64,000 nucleotides of DNA from Pseudomonas sp. PB120 (lineage in GTDB: Bacteria > Pseudomonadota > Gammaproteobacteria > Pseudomonadales > Pseudomonadaceae): NCBI RefSeq assembly GCF_009761815.1, contig NZ_RWIN01000051.1, positions 124,001 to 188,000 on the forward strand, read 5' to 3'. Positions 26,317-34,494 of this stretch are shown here, piece by piece (positions within the stretch are counted from its first letter, which is position 1; every line of letters begins with the position of its first letter). The translations under genes were made by a program, and so were the position numbers. The notes under the pieces are model-generated. The model made no database searches and was not told where the DNA came from. It saw nothing but the letters and a program-made list of their open reading frames with translations.

Positions 26317-27207
26317 ATGTCCATTTCATCGTTTTCCGCTGCACACAACCAGGCCAGCACGCTTTATCTGCCGCCTGGTCAGTGGCAGACCGTATTCGAT
26401 TGCCTGTGCGAGCACTTTAGCGCTATCGGTCGTGAACAATGGCTGGACAGAATTGCACGGGGTCGCGTTCTCGACGGCCAGGGCGTTCCAATCGACCTTG
26501 ACCTGCCTTACAAGGAAGGCCTGCGGATTCACTATTTTCGGGAAGTGCCGGACGAAAAACCGATCCCCGTGACCGAGACGATTCTGTACGCGGATGAGCA
26601 TCTGGTGGTGGCGGACAAGCCGCACTTTCTACCGGTGACGCCGGCGGGCGAATATGTCGAGCAGACCCTGTTGCGGCGGCTGATCCGTCGACTGGATAAC
26701 CCGCATCTGGTGCCATTGCACCGCATCGACCGGCATACGGCGGGGCTGGTGCTTTTTTCTGCCAACCCGCAGAGCCGCTCGGCGTATCAGTCGTTGTTTC
26801 CTACGCGGCAGATTGAAAAACGCTACGAAGCCATTGCCCGGGCGTTGCCTGAACTGAATTTTCCATTGGTTCACAAAAGCCGTCTTGTGGATGGCGAACC
26901 GTTCTTTCGCATGCAGGAAGGGCCAGGCGTCAGCAATACCGAGACGGCCGTCGAGGTCAGGGAAAAGAATGGCGACCTGTGGCGTTATGGGTTGTATCCG
27001 GTAACGGGCAAGAAGCACCAGCTGCGCGTCCACATGACCGCCCTGGGCGCAAGCATTTGCAATGACCCGTTCTATCCAACGGTGCTCAAGGATGTAGAAG
27101 ATGACTATGCCAATCCGTTGAAACTGCTGGCTCAGGGATTGAGTTTTGTGGACCCGGTCACGGGCGAGCCGAGAATCTTCGAAAGCGCCATCACCCTTCA
27201 GTGGTGA
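26317..27207 (+). CDS. RluA-family pseudouridine synthase
   Basis: The 296-residue protein has the RluA-type catalytic core. HRIDRHTAGLVLFS contains the nucleophilic aspartate D138 (family pattern HRLDxxTSG), with VVADKPHFLPVTPAG before it and KKHQLRVHMTALG later. It isomerises uridine to pseudouridine in rRNA or tRNA; which site is not clear. There is no S4 domain. I chose ATG 26317 (MSISSFSAA); the frame is open to 26284. Confidence 0.92.
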   Translation: MSISSFSAAHNQASTLYLPPGQWQTVFDCLCEHFSAIGREQWLDRIARGRVLDGQGVPIDLDLPYKEGLRIHYFREVPDEKPIPVTETILYADEHLVVADKPHFLPVTPAGEYVEQTLLRRLIRRLDNPHLVPLHRIDRHTAGLVLFSANPQSRSAYQSLFPTRQIEKRYEAIARALPELNFPLVHKSRLVDGEPFFRMQEGPGVSNTETAVEVREKNGDLWRYGLYPVTGKKHQLRVHMTALGASICNDPFYPTVLKDVEDDYANPLKLLAQGLSFVDPVTGEPRIFESAITLQW

Positions 27208-27232
27208 GCGGATTTACCGACTACCAGCCAAG

Positions 27233-27260
27233 AAAAAGCCCGCTTTAAGCGGGCTTTTTC
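27233..27260 (+). terminator. bidirectional intrinsic terminator
   Basis: AAAAAGCCCGCTT and AAGCGGGCTTTTT are almost perfectly complementary and have A and T tracts on both sides. The hairpin can therefore end both the rightward pseudouridine synthase gene and the leftward lipoprotein gene. Confidence 0.9.
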
Positions 27261-27283
27261 GTATCCGGTTGTCAGCGCAAAGA

Positions 27284-27505
27284 TTACAACTCTTTAACGG
27301 TGCGAACCTGATCCTTGTTGATGCGTGTTTGCTTGCCGTCCAATTGTTCGAACTCGTAGAAACCCGAATCCTTATCAAACTTCGGCGAGTCGACAGCCTG
27401 GATTTCTCGACCGTCATTCAAGGTGATCACTGTAGGCGAAGCGCAACCGGCGAGGGTCGCGAGGCCCAGCGCGAGCATGAAAGTGGCGAGGGTCCGTTGA
27501 GTCAT
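27284..27505 (-). CDS. YgdI/YgdR-like small lipoprotein
   Basis: The 73-residue product has a lipoprotein signal (MLALGLATLAGC, lipobox LAGC with Cys21) followed by a small domain of about 50 residues. That domain starts VITLNDGREIQAVDSPKFDK and continues with YEFEQLDGKQTRINKDQV, the signature of YgdI/YgdR (DUF903) lipoproteins. After processing it would be anchored by lipid to the outer or inner membrane. It is a single gene facing the pseudouridine synthase across a shared terminator. Function is unknown in the family. Confidence 0.92.
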   Translation of the reverse strand: MTQRTLATFMLALGLATLAGCASPTVITLNDGREIQAVDSPKFDKDSGFYEFEQLDGKQTRINKDQVRTVKEL

Positions 27506-27582
27506 GAGTGTGTCTCCGAATATGAATTCTTTTTGGTTACTGAGCTTGAGACGTATACCGCGCGTGCAAGTTCATTCTCGTG

Positions 27583-28185
27583 TCAGTCTGACACAGTGTA
27601 GTGGGTGCTTAGTAGTTCAGGCGTATTGAGGTTGGCCAAGCGAGGGTCATTGTCCGGGCATTGCAGGGCGGTAGAACCCAATTGACGCATCACGCGACCG
27701 GGGCTGCGTTCGCCGTCATTCCAGGCTTTTTCGAAATCGGCCAGCAGTGCCACGGGGATCACGCACAGCAAGGGTTCCCAGTGTTCGCCATGGCGCAGCA
27801 TCAGCGGTTGGTCTGGGTGCCGGCTGGCGGTTTCTCGCATGCCTTGGAGCAGCGCGGCATCGATGCGCGGAACGTCACACGGCAGTACCAGCAGATGCGT
27901 ATGGCGAGCGGCCCTCAACCCCGCGCGAATACCCGCCAGGGGGCCAGGAAAGTCACCTTCATCGTCATGAACCAGCTGGTCAGCATAGGGTGCGTATTTT
28001 TCCAGGTTTCTGTTGCAGGAGATGATGAGGTCATCGCTCAGCGACCGGGTTTTGCGATGCAGGTGCGCAATCAGTGGCTCGCCGTGCCATTCCAGCAGCC
28101 CTTTGTCTTGACCGCCCATTCGCTGGCCACGGCCACCCGCCAGGAGCAGTATTGAGCAGGGCGGTAGTTGCGAATTCGAAGTCAT
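27583..28185 (-). CDS. mobA: molybdenum cofactor guanylyltransferase MobA
   Basis: The 200-residue protein carries the MobA nucleotide-binding loop [20 protein letters not shown] (about residues 15-34) and the metal-site region [14 protein letters not shown] (about 100-113). It attaches GMP to molybdopterin-Mo, forming bis-MGD for enzymes such as nitrate reductases and formate dehydrogenases. It lies divergently to moaB-moeA across an 81-base promoter gap, a common arrangement in Pseudomonas. Confidence 0.95.
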   Translation of the reverse strand: MTSNSQLPPCSILLLAGGRGQRMGGQDKGLLEWHGEPLIAHLHRKTRSLSDDLIISCNRNLEKYAPYADQLVHDDEGDFPGPLAGIRAGLRAARHTHLLVLPCDVPRIDAALLQGMRETASRHPDQPLMLRHGEHWEPLLCVIPVALLADFEKAWNDGERSPGRVMRQLGSTALQCPDNDPRLANLNTPELLSTHYTVSD

Positions 28186-28266
28186 GGCCGGTCTCCATGG
28201 GGGCGGCGAAAAAAGGGGGCGCTGTGATATAACACCGGGCTGTTTCTCCTACAACTGGATGAGCCT

Positions 28267-28806
28267 ATGAAAGCCAAGGCTGATGTACCTTTCGCCCCGC
28301 TCAACATCGCGGTGCTGACTGTCAGCGATACCCGTACCCTGGAAACCGACACGTCGGGACAAGTCTTTGTCGACCGCTTGAGTGCTGCCGGGCATAACCT
28401 GGCTGCACGGGTACTGCTCAAAGATGACCTCTACAAAATTCGCGCGCAAGTCGCTAACTGGATTGCCGACGATGTGGTGCAGGTGGTGTTGATCACCGGC
28501 GGCACCGGGTTCACCGGACGCGACAGCACACCGGAAGCGGTGAGCTGCCTGCTGGACAAGCAAGTCGACGGTTTTGGCGAGCTGTTCCGGCAGATTTCGG
28601 TAGCGGATATCGGCACTTCGACGGTTCAGTCCCGAGCCCTGGCCGGCCTTGCCAATGGCACGTTGGTCTGCTGCTTGCCGGGTTCGACCAATGCCGTGCG
28701 CACCGGTTGGGACGGGATCCTGGCCGAGCAGCTGGATTCGCGGCACCGCCCGTGCAATTTCGTCCCTCATCTGAAACAGGCGGCACCCTGTGAATCCCGC
28801 GGGTAA
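28267..28806 (+). CDS. moaB: molybdenum cofactor biosynthesis protein MoaB
   Basis: The 179-residue protein has the MoCF-binding fold shared by MoaB, MogA and MoeA. ITGGTGFTGRDSTPEAV (about residues 78-94) is the pterin-binding loop and CLPGSTNAV the second conserved stretch. It belongs to the molybdopterin adenylylation step or its MogA-like counterpart. It overlaps the next gene, moeA, by 17 bases (28790-28806). Confidence 0.95.
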   Translation: MKAKADVPFAPLNIAVLTVSDTRTLETDTSGQVFVDRLSAAGHNLAARVLLKDDLYKIRAQVANWIADDVVQVVLITGGTGFTGRDSTPEAVSCLLDKQVDGFGELFRQISVADIGTSTVQSRALAGLANGTLVCCLPGSTNAVRTGWDGILAEQLDSRHRPCNFVPHLKQAAPCESRG

Positions 28807-30016
28807 GCCAGGCAAGACTGGCAGCTTGATGGCTGTCGAGGTGGCACTGGCACGTTTGCTCGAAATGGCCGAAGCCTCGCCGATCCGCGAGCGTGAACGC
28901 TTGCCGTTGGCGCAGGTTGAGGGCCGTGTGCTGGCCGAAGACCTGATTTCGACGCTTGATCTGCCGCCGTGGCCCAACAGTGCCATGGACGGGTATGCCT
29001 TGCGCGTGGCCGACTGGACAGGAACGCCGTTGGTAGTCAGCCAGAAGATTTTTGCCGGGCAGGCACCAGAGCCTTTGAAGCCTGGGACCTGTGCACGAAT
29101 CTTTACCGGTGCACCTGTTCCCGCGGGTGCCGATTGCGTCGAGATGCAAGAAAACGCCGAGGTGCAGGCCGATGAGCGCGTTCGCTTTACCGAAGCCATG
29201 GCTGTCGGCCAAAACATTCGCCCGCAAGGTCAGGAAACAACTGTCGGTGAGTTGATCCTGTCCGTCGGCACGCGTCTGGGGCCGATTGAACAGGGCCTGG
29301 CTGCATCGTTGGGGCGCGCCGAGCTGGAAGTGATTCGCAAGGTCCGCGTTGCGGTTCTGTCCACAGGGGACGAACTGATTGAGCCTGGCCAGGCGTTGGG
29401 GCCGGGGCAGATCTACAACAGTAATCGGGTATTGCTGTGCAGTTGGTTGCAACGCTTGGGTTATGAAGTGATCGATGCTGGTATTCTTCCGGATAACCTG
29501 GAAACCACCCGGGCTCGTCTTGGCGAGTTGAAGGATGTGGACCTGATTCTCTCGACCGGTGGCGTCTCTGTGGGCGAGGCCGACTTCCTGGGTATTGCCT
29601 TGCGCGAAGAGGGCGAGTTGACGTTGTGGAAGCTTGGCATCAAGCCCGGCAAGCCGCTGACGTTCGGGCATTTTCGCGGTGTTCCGGTGATTGGTTTGCC
29701 CGGCAACCCTGCGTCGACGCTGGTGACTTTTGCGTTGTTGGCAAGGCCTTACCTATTGCGCCGTCAGGGCGTAAAAGCAGTTGAGCCCCTGAAGTTTCAG
29801 GTGCCAGCGGGGTTTGACTGGCCCAAGCCCGGGAATCGCCGCGAATATTTGCGTGGCCGTCTGGAGAACGGTCGGGCAATCATCTACAAGAATCAAAGTT
29901 CGGGTGTGTTGCGCAGCGCTGCCTGGGCCGATGGCTTGGTAGAGGTGCTGGAAGATCGCACACTGATAGAGGGCGACTTTGTAGGCTTTATACCGCTCAG
30001 CGACGTTCTTGGCTGA
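28790..30016 (+). CDS. moeA: molybdopterin molybdotransferase MoeA
   Basis: The 408-residue protein inserts molybdate into adenylylated molybdopterin. Visible signatures are PPWPNSAMDGYALRV (about residue 60), GDELIEPGQ with YNSNR, the pterin-binding loop LSTGGVSVGEADF (about 248) and GLPGNPAST near 300, with the small C-terminal beta domain after it. The start is GTG 28790, giving a 17-base overlap with moaB; ATG 28829 is an alternative 13 codons later. Confidence 0.95.
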   Translation: MNPAGKPGKTGSLMAVEVALARLLEMAEASPIRERERLPLAQVEGRVLAEDLISTLDLPPWPNSAMDGYALRVADWTGTPLVVSQKIFAGQAPEPLKPGTCARIFTGAPVPAGADCVEMQENAEVQADERVRFTEAMAVGQNIRPQGQETTVGELILSVGTRLGPIEQGLAASLGRAELEVIRKVRVAVLSTGDELIEPGQALGPGQIYNSNRVLLCSWLQRLGYEVIDAGILPDNLETTRARLGELKDVDLILSTGGVSVGEADFLGIALREEGELTLWKLGIKPGKPLTFGHFRGVPVIGLPGNPASTLVTFALLARPYLLRRQGVKAVEPLKFQVPAGFDWPKPGNRREYLRGRLENGRAIIYKNQSSGVLRSAAWADGLVEVLEDRTLIEGDFVGFIPLSDVLG

Positions 30017-30039
30017 TTGTCGTCACGCGGCACCCTGCA

Positions 30040-30066
30040 AACCCGGTTGATCGAACCGGGTTTTGC
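30040..30066 (+). terminator. intrinsic terminator after moeA
   Basis: AACCCGGTT and AACCGGGTT form a nine-base-pair stem with a five-base loop, followed by TTTTGCG. It lies 24 bases after the moeA stop and 15 bases beyond the stop of the leftward gene at 30081, so it may serve both. Confidence 0.8.
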
Positions 30067-30080
30067 GTTTAGGGCATTGC

Positions 30081-30389
30081 TCAATGAGCCAGCAGCGTCA
30101 CGACCTGGTCGAATCGACTGTTGGCTATCCAGGCCAGAAGCGAGAGGACTACGGCTGTTCCCCCTGCTGAATACGCCAGTCGGTGTTTGATGGATTTGAC
30201 GTCGCCACGGACCTCATCCATATCCCGTCGGATGTATTTGAGGTGTGTCTCCAGTTCGGTGACGCGAGGTTCCATATCAATTTCTCCCATGGGTTTTGCG
30301 CTGTTTTTGAATTCGGCCTGATGATTGGCGCGCTTTTCTGCGAACGGAGCAACCGGAATGACCGGTGACCGGATGTCATGGCTTTGCAT
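30081..30389 (-). CDS. small coiled-coil protein with C-terminal membrane helix
   Basis: The 102-residue product has a polar N-terminus, a coiled-coil-like segment (RVTELETHLKYIRRDMDEVR then GDVKSIKHRL, about 45-75) and one C-terminal transmembrane helix (GGTAVVLSLLAWIAN). This resembles XhlA/hemolysin-type or other small tail-anchored proteins; I cannot name the family. ATG 30389 (MQSHDIRSP) has AAGGAC upstream; an open frame continues to 30467. It is single and convergent with moeA. Confidence 0.7.
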   Translation of the reverse strand: MQSHDIRSPVIPVAPFAEKRANHQAEFKNSAKPMGEIDMEPRVTELETHLKYIRRDMDEVRGDVKSIKHRLAYSAGGTAVVLSLLAWIANSRFDQVVTLLAH

Positions 30390-30617
30390 TTCACGTCCTT
30401 GTGTAGTTTCTGCTGAATGAATGATCAACCGCACCGCCAAGTTGTACCAATCACTCGAGGCGGTCAATTGGGCCGATTCCTCATGTTTTGTAGGAAAAGT
30501 CGAAGTGCTTCGGGCGCAGGGCCGATGGACATAAAATAAATCAATTTTTTGCGACTTTTATGGGGGGCGCTGAGGTCAACATCTGCCATATGGAATCAAT
30601 CAGGGGGAGTGACCACC

Positions 30618-31535
30618 ATGAGCGAACACAAGGCGTTGTTGATTTTGCATGGCAAGCAGGCGCTCAACGAGGCAGTTCGTACGGCTGTAGAAGACAAACG
30701 CGAACAAGGTTGGGAATTGGCCGTTCGATTGACCTGGGAGGCAGGTGATGCGCGGCGCCTGGTGGACGAAGCATTGGCATCAGGTTATCGCCTGATCATC
30801 GCGGGCGGCGGTGATGGCACGTTGCGCGATATCGCCGAGGCGATGGCTGATCACTCGACCCAGGCCAGCCTGGTGCTGTTGCCCCTGGGGACCGCCAATG
30901 ATTTCGCGCGCGCCGCCGGTGTGCCTCTTGAACCTGCCCAGGCACTGGATCTTCTCGATGTTGCACCGAGTGCCATCGATTTGGGCGAAGTGGGCGGGCA
31001 GGTGTTTCTGAACATGGCCACGGGCGGTTTTGGCAGCCAGGTCACGGCAAACACCTCGGAGGATTTGAAAAAAGTCCTTGGCGGGGCTGCTTACCTGTTT
31101 ACCGGTCTATCCCGATTCAGTGAACTGCATGCCGCCTACGGCGAGTTGCATGGCCCTGACTTTCAGTGGAGTGGCGAGCTCCTGGCATTGGGCATCGGCA
31201 ACGGACGGCAAGCTGGGGGCGGGCATGTGTTGTGCCCGCAGGCACTGGCTGACGACGGTCTTCTGGATATCAGCATTCTGCCGGCTCCGCAGGAAGTGGT
31301 CGGCACGTTGAAAAGCCTGTTGAGCGAAGGCTTTGGTATCGACAACCTGTTTGTGCGGGCGCGCTTGCCATGGGTCGAGATCAAGGTGTCGGAAGGCCTC
31401 TTCATCAACCTCGACGGTGAACCGCTGGAAGGTGACAGCCTGCGTTTCTCGGCCCGTCCGGCAGCACTGCGGGTGCATTTGCCGGAACATTCGCCTCTGT
31501 TGAGTGTTCGCGGATCGGTCAGTCGTCCAGGCTGA
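30618..31535 (+). CDS. yegS: lipid kinase YegS
   Basis: The 305-residue protein belongs to the diacylglycerol kinase catalytic family. GGGDGTLRDIAEAM (about residue 63) is the nucleotide-binding loop, LPLGTANDFARA (about 91) the second conserved motif, and GNGRQAGGG a third. YegS phosphorylates lipids such as phosphatidylglycerol in vitro. ATG 30618 is preceded by GGGGGAG; the frame is open from 30549 but without support. It is convergent with the response regulator, their 3' ends overlapping by 17 bases. Confidence 0.93.
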   Translation: MSEHKALLILHGKQALNEAVRTAVEDKREQGWELAVRLTWEAGDARRLVDEALASGYRLIIAGGGDGTLRDIAEAMADHSTQASLVLLPLGTANDFARAAGVPLEPAQALDLLDVAPSAIDLGEVGGQVFLNMATGGFGSQVTANTSEDLKKVLGGAAYLFTGLSRFSELHAAYGELHGPDFQWSGELLALGIGNGRQAGGGHVLCPQALADDGLLDISILPAPQEVVGTLKSLLSEGFGIDNLFVRARLPWVEIKVSEGLFINLDGEPLEGDSLRFSARPAALRVHLPEHSPLLSVRGSVSRPG

Positions 31536-32175
31536 TGATTTGCTCACGCACGGCGAACAGCACCAGGCCGGCCACGTCGTAGATCTGCAAGCGTTTCATG
31601 ATCTGTGAACGATGGGTTTCGACCGTCTTGATGCTCAGGCCCAGGCCATTGGCAATTTCCCGGGTGGATTTTCCGCGAACGATCAACCGCAGGATTTCCA
31701 GTTGGCGCGCTGTCAGATTGTGAGAATCGGTTTGCGCCTGGTTTTTCTGGTTACGAGTCAGCGCCTGATTGATGACGGTATGGGCGATAGCCGGACTCAG
31801 GTAGCGTTCGTTATTGCGCAAGGCATCCAGGGCGTGTTCGAGTTCGGTGCCCGTCGTGTCCTTGAGCAAGTAGCCATGGGCGCCGGATTCCAGTGCCTGC
31901 ATGATGAGGGCGGGGTCGGTGTGCATTGAAAGGATCAGCACTTTGCTTTGCGGGCGAGCCCGCTTGAGCCGCTGCAATGCATCAAGGCCGCTGGTTTCCT
32001 TCATGGAAATATCCAGCAGCACGATGTCCGGAGACAGCTGCTCGACCATTTCCAGAAGCTGCGAGCCATCGCTGGCCTCACCAATGACGGCGTACCCCGG
32101 AATATCCAGCACCAGAGCGCGTACGCCAGCCCTGATCAGCGAGTGGTCATCCACCAGAAGTAAGTTACAAGTCAA
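31519..32175 (-). CDS. NarL/LuxR-type response regulator
   Basis: The 218-residue protein has an N-terminal receiver (D9-D10 metal site, phosphoacceptor D55 in DIVLLDISM, K near residue 104 in LLKDT) and a C-terminal LuxR-type helix-turn-helix. The latter runs from LTARQLEILRLIVRGKSTRE to GLSIKTVETHRSQIMKRLQI. It should bind DNA when phosphorylated by the kinase encoded immediately upstream, whose stop codon overlaps its start by four bases (ATGA). The targets are unknown. Confidence 0.93.
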   Translation of the reverse strand: MTCNLLLVDDHSLIRAGVRALVLDIPGYAVIGEASDGSQLLEMVEQLSPDIVLLDISMKETSGLDALQRLKRARPQSKVLILSMHTDPALIMQALESGAHGYLLKDTTGTELEHALDALRNNERYLSPAIAHTVINQALTRNQKNQAQTDSHNLTARQLEILRLIVRGKSTREIANGLGLSIKTVETHRSQIMKRLQIYDVAGLVLFAVREQIISLDD

Positions 32176-33146
32176 TGCATAACCTTATTCGTACTGGCCC
32201 GTTCAAGCGCACGGGGCGCCCAGGGAAAGAGGGCTTCGATTTGAGTGCCTTTGCCCGGCTCGCTGGTCACACTCAGTGTGCCACCCAGTTGATCGATCCG
32301 TTCTGACATACCCGCCATTCCGCGTTGCCCCGCACGACCGGGATCGGTCTCGGGCTCAAAGCCCAAACCGTCATCGCTGATCAACAGGGTCAGGCCTCGG
32401 GGCAGGCGTTGCAGGCGAACCAGCAGATTTTTCGCTTCTGCATGGCGCAGGATATTGGTCACCGCTTCCTGGGTGATTCGAAAGGCGGCGACCGCCATTT
32501 CCTCTGGAATACCGGTCAATCGCTGATGACATTCCAGGCTCCAGTTCACCGACGTATTCGCCAGGGTCTTCAGTAGATGCGCCCGCAGGCTCGCTTCGAG
32601 TCCAAGGCTGGTCAGCTGTCGGGGATTGAGGATGGCCGACACATCACGAACTTTGGTCAGGGTCTCTTCCAGCGTGTCGCAGAGCACCGCGCATTGCTCT
32701 TGAAGCTCGTCGGGCATCCGGCGCTTGAGCCATTCACTTTGAAGTTTTGCCGCGGTCAGCAACTGGCCGATGTCGTCATGCAGTTCTCGGCTGAGGCGAT
32801 GACGTTCGTTTTCCTGGACTTCCAACAGCCGGTCGGCCAGCTCTTGAGGCTGAAATTTTATCGATTTGCGCGACAGGCGATGTTGCGCCCAGACACACGC
32901 CACAGCCGCCACATTGAGCATCAGCAGCGGCAGCGGCAGGCGAGTGGAAAAGCCGTAAACCAGCAGGCTGCCGAGCGCCGAAGCAGTGCATAGCGCCAGC
33001 GTGAACCGGCGTGCGTTTTCTCGGGAGGGTGGCCAAAGGGTGATTGACTTGAGGCTGGCGTACATAGCGGATGGAGCCAATGGATGTTCGCTGCGGGCAG
33101 ACCGGCCATGCTGGCTGACGGGTCTCTGTCTTGTTGTTTGATACAT
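32172..33146 (-). CDS. NarX/DegS-type sensor histidine kinase
   Basis: The 324-residue protein has two hydrophobic helices (about 48-65 and 71-88) with almost no periplasmic loop, so it likely senses a membrane or cytoplasmic signal. The HisKA_3 box ERHRLSRELHDDIGQLL contains H123, and the HATPase domain shows EAVTNILRHAEA, DDGLGFEPE and GMAGMSERI. It should phosphorylate the downstream response regulator. The start is uncertain: ATG 33146 has no clear ribosome binding site, and ATG 33065 (MYASLKSIT) would remove a polar 27-residue leader. Confidence 0.9.
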   Translation of the reverse strand: MYQTTRQRPVSQHGRSARSEHPLAPSAMYASLKSITLWPPSRENARRFTLALCTASALGSLLVYGFSTRLPLPLLMLNVAAVACVWAQHRLSRKSIKFQPQELADRLLEVQENERHRLSRELHDDIGQLLTAAKLQSEWLKRRMPDELQEQCAVLCDTLEETLTKVRDVSAILNPRQLTSLGLEASLRAHLLKTLANTSVNWSLECHQRLTGIPEEMAVAAFRITQEAVTNILRHAEAKNLLVRLQRLPRGLTLLISDDGLGFEPETDPGRAGQRGMAGMSERIDQLGGTLSVTSEPGKGTQIEALFPWAPRALERASTNKVMH

Positions 33147-33561
33147 TGACTTCGGCGGGGCGTACGTCAGTGTTCACCCCGTCTGTAACGCCGTTGGGCT
33201 GTACGCTGCAGTCACTTTGCCATTATTTGACGTCAACTAATGGTCGGCATAATACCACTTCAGATACCGTTGGTCGCGCTCGCTAATATGTTTGTAAGCG
33301 CGCAAACACGAAGTTTTGGACGAGAGTTCCACAATGGAAAAAGTTGGGTGTTTATCGTTTTGGGATGTCGATTTTTCCTGGGTTTATTACCAGGCAAAAC
33401 CCTAGGAAAGGGAAGGCTTTCTGTTGTCGACGAAAATTAGTTAATTGTCTGTTCTTGTCGTTATCAGGTATGAGTTATTCAATTGCGACATGCGCTCAAA
33501 GTTACCGTGCTTTCATGGCAGTAAAAATATCAGGCACGACAGGCATAGTTGCCTGTTGTCT
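33147..33561. other. A+T-rich intergenic region
   Basis: These 415 bases are poorer in G+C than their neighbours and no frame resembles a protein family. They contain an inverted repeat TGTTTG (33289-33294) / CAAACA (33303-33308) with an eight-base spacer, upstream of the kinase gene on its promoter side. A weak hairpin (33539-33556) lies near the stop of the leftward gene at 33562. Confidence 0.5.
33539..33556 (-). terminator. possible terminator after the Hpt-like gene
   Basis: ACAGGCA and TGCCTGT pair around TAGT just past the gene stop at 33562 on the minus strand. No strong T tract follows in that direction, so this is a weak call. Confidence 0.35.
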
Positions 33562-34032
33562 TTAAGCGCGCCGTCCCGAGTAGGAAATCAGGGTGAACGG
33601 TTTGGAAGGGGCCGGAAGCTGAAACTGGCTTTGTCCGATCTGAAAGGCGAAGGCTTCGATCAGTGATGTCTGTTCACTGTCGTCGAGGCTGAGCTGGCCA
33701 GTGGTCTGATCGATGAGTTCGAGTTGCCAGGCGATCAGCGTCAGGCAGTCTTTCAATGCGTCCAGGGCCTGGTCGTGCAGGTCGATGTGGTTCTGGGCCT
33801 GATTCAACAAACCATGAATGTGCAGGGAAAATTCCGAGACGGCCGCCAACGCCAGTGCATCAGCCTTGCTGGCCAGTTTCAGGAGGGTGCTAAGCATGCA
33901 GTCGATGGCATCTTTGTCATTGCTGATCAATTGCAAATGACTCAGGCACTCCTCGGTTTTGGCCAGGAGTGTTTCAGCCTCGACGAGAAACTCCGGGATC
34001 CGATGAGCCCAATCTTTATGGTCGTACGGCAT
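33562..34032 (-). CDS. Hpt-like protein lacking the phosphorylatable histidine (putative)
   Basis: The 156-residue soluble protein is helical and I recognise no firm family. The segment LSTLLKLASKADALALAAVS then EFSLHIHGLL (about residues 46-75) matches the helix pattern of histidine phosphotransfer domains (xHTLKGxAxxxGLxxLSELxHxLE). The position expected for the phosphorylated His is Ser or Leu. It starts at ATG 34032 with GGAG upstream. It is divergent from cheV, with which it shares the promoter region, so a chemotaxis or signalling role is plausible. The Hpt assignment is inference from pattern only. Confidence 0.6.
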   Translation of the reverse strand: MPYDHKDWAHRIPEFLVEAETLLAKTEECLSHLQLISNDKDAIDCMLSTLLKLASKADALALAAVSEFSLHIHGLLNQAQNHIDLHDQALDALKDCLTLIAWQLELIDQTTGQLSLDDSEQTSLIEAFAFQIGQSQFQLPAPSKPFTLISYSGRRA

Positions 34033-34494
34033 GCTTATCTCCACAACGTCATGTCAAATGAGGGAACGCCGTGTGTGTCGACGAAGACAGGAAATGTCCC
34101 GGCAGTGCCGTTTCGTCGTGAGATCGCGATTCGTTCGGCCTGCAAGCAGGCATGGGAAACCGAGAGGGTGGAGGGCCACTTACCTGCGATCGCACACAAA
34201 AGCCTGACTCCGTTCATGCAATGAGAATGGCGTCACATTAATGGCTATTGGATATTGCGAATATCAGGCTGCTCCTGATTGATGCTAGGGGAATCCCTTA
34301 CACAGGGGAACCAAACGAACGAACCGAGGTCGCGTCGCTGGAAATGTTGCAGATGTAATCACCGCGCCAGTAAAGCATGATGTTAATGTGACATCAATGC
34401 CTGTGCAGGGCATTTTGTACGGGGGTCAAGGTCCGGCGAAATCTGCCGATAACTCCCTTTAATGAATTCACCCGTAAAAGCCCAGGAGTCATTG
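34033..34494. other. divergent intergenic region upstream of cheV
   Basis: These 462 bases separate the Hpt-like gene and cheV. Apart from the FliA-type promoter at 34426-34452, I see an imperfect inverted repeat TGATGT/ACATCA near 34380-34397 and no gene. The upstream part, nearest the Hpt-like gene, has open frames without family resemblance. Confidence 0.5.
34426..34452 (+). promoter_or_regulatory. FliA (sigma-28) type promoter of cheV
   Basis: TCAAGGTC, eleven bases, then GCCGATAA. The -10 element matches the FliA consensus GCCGATAA perfectly, and the -35 element matches TAAAGTTT in half of its positions with the exact spacer. It lies 42 bases before the cheV ATG, placing cheV in the flagellar/chemotaxis regulon. 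Confidence 0.75.

Noticed and set aside
33240-33440. 66-codon plus-strand frame with hydrophobic start
   Set aside because: Low-complexity A+T-rich region, no start signal, no family resemblance.
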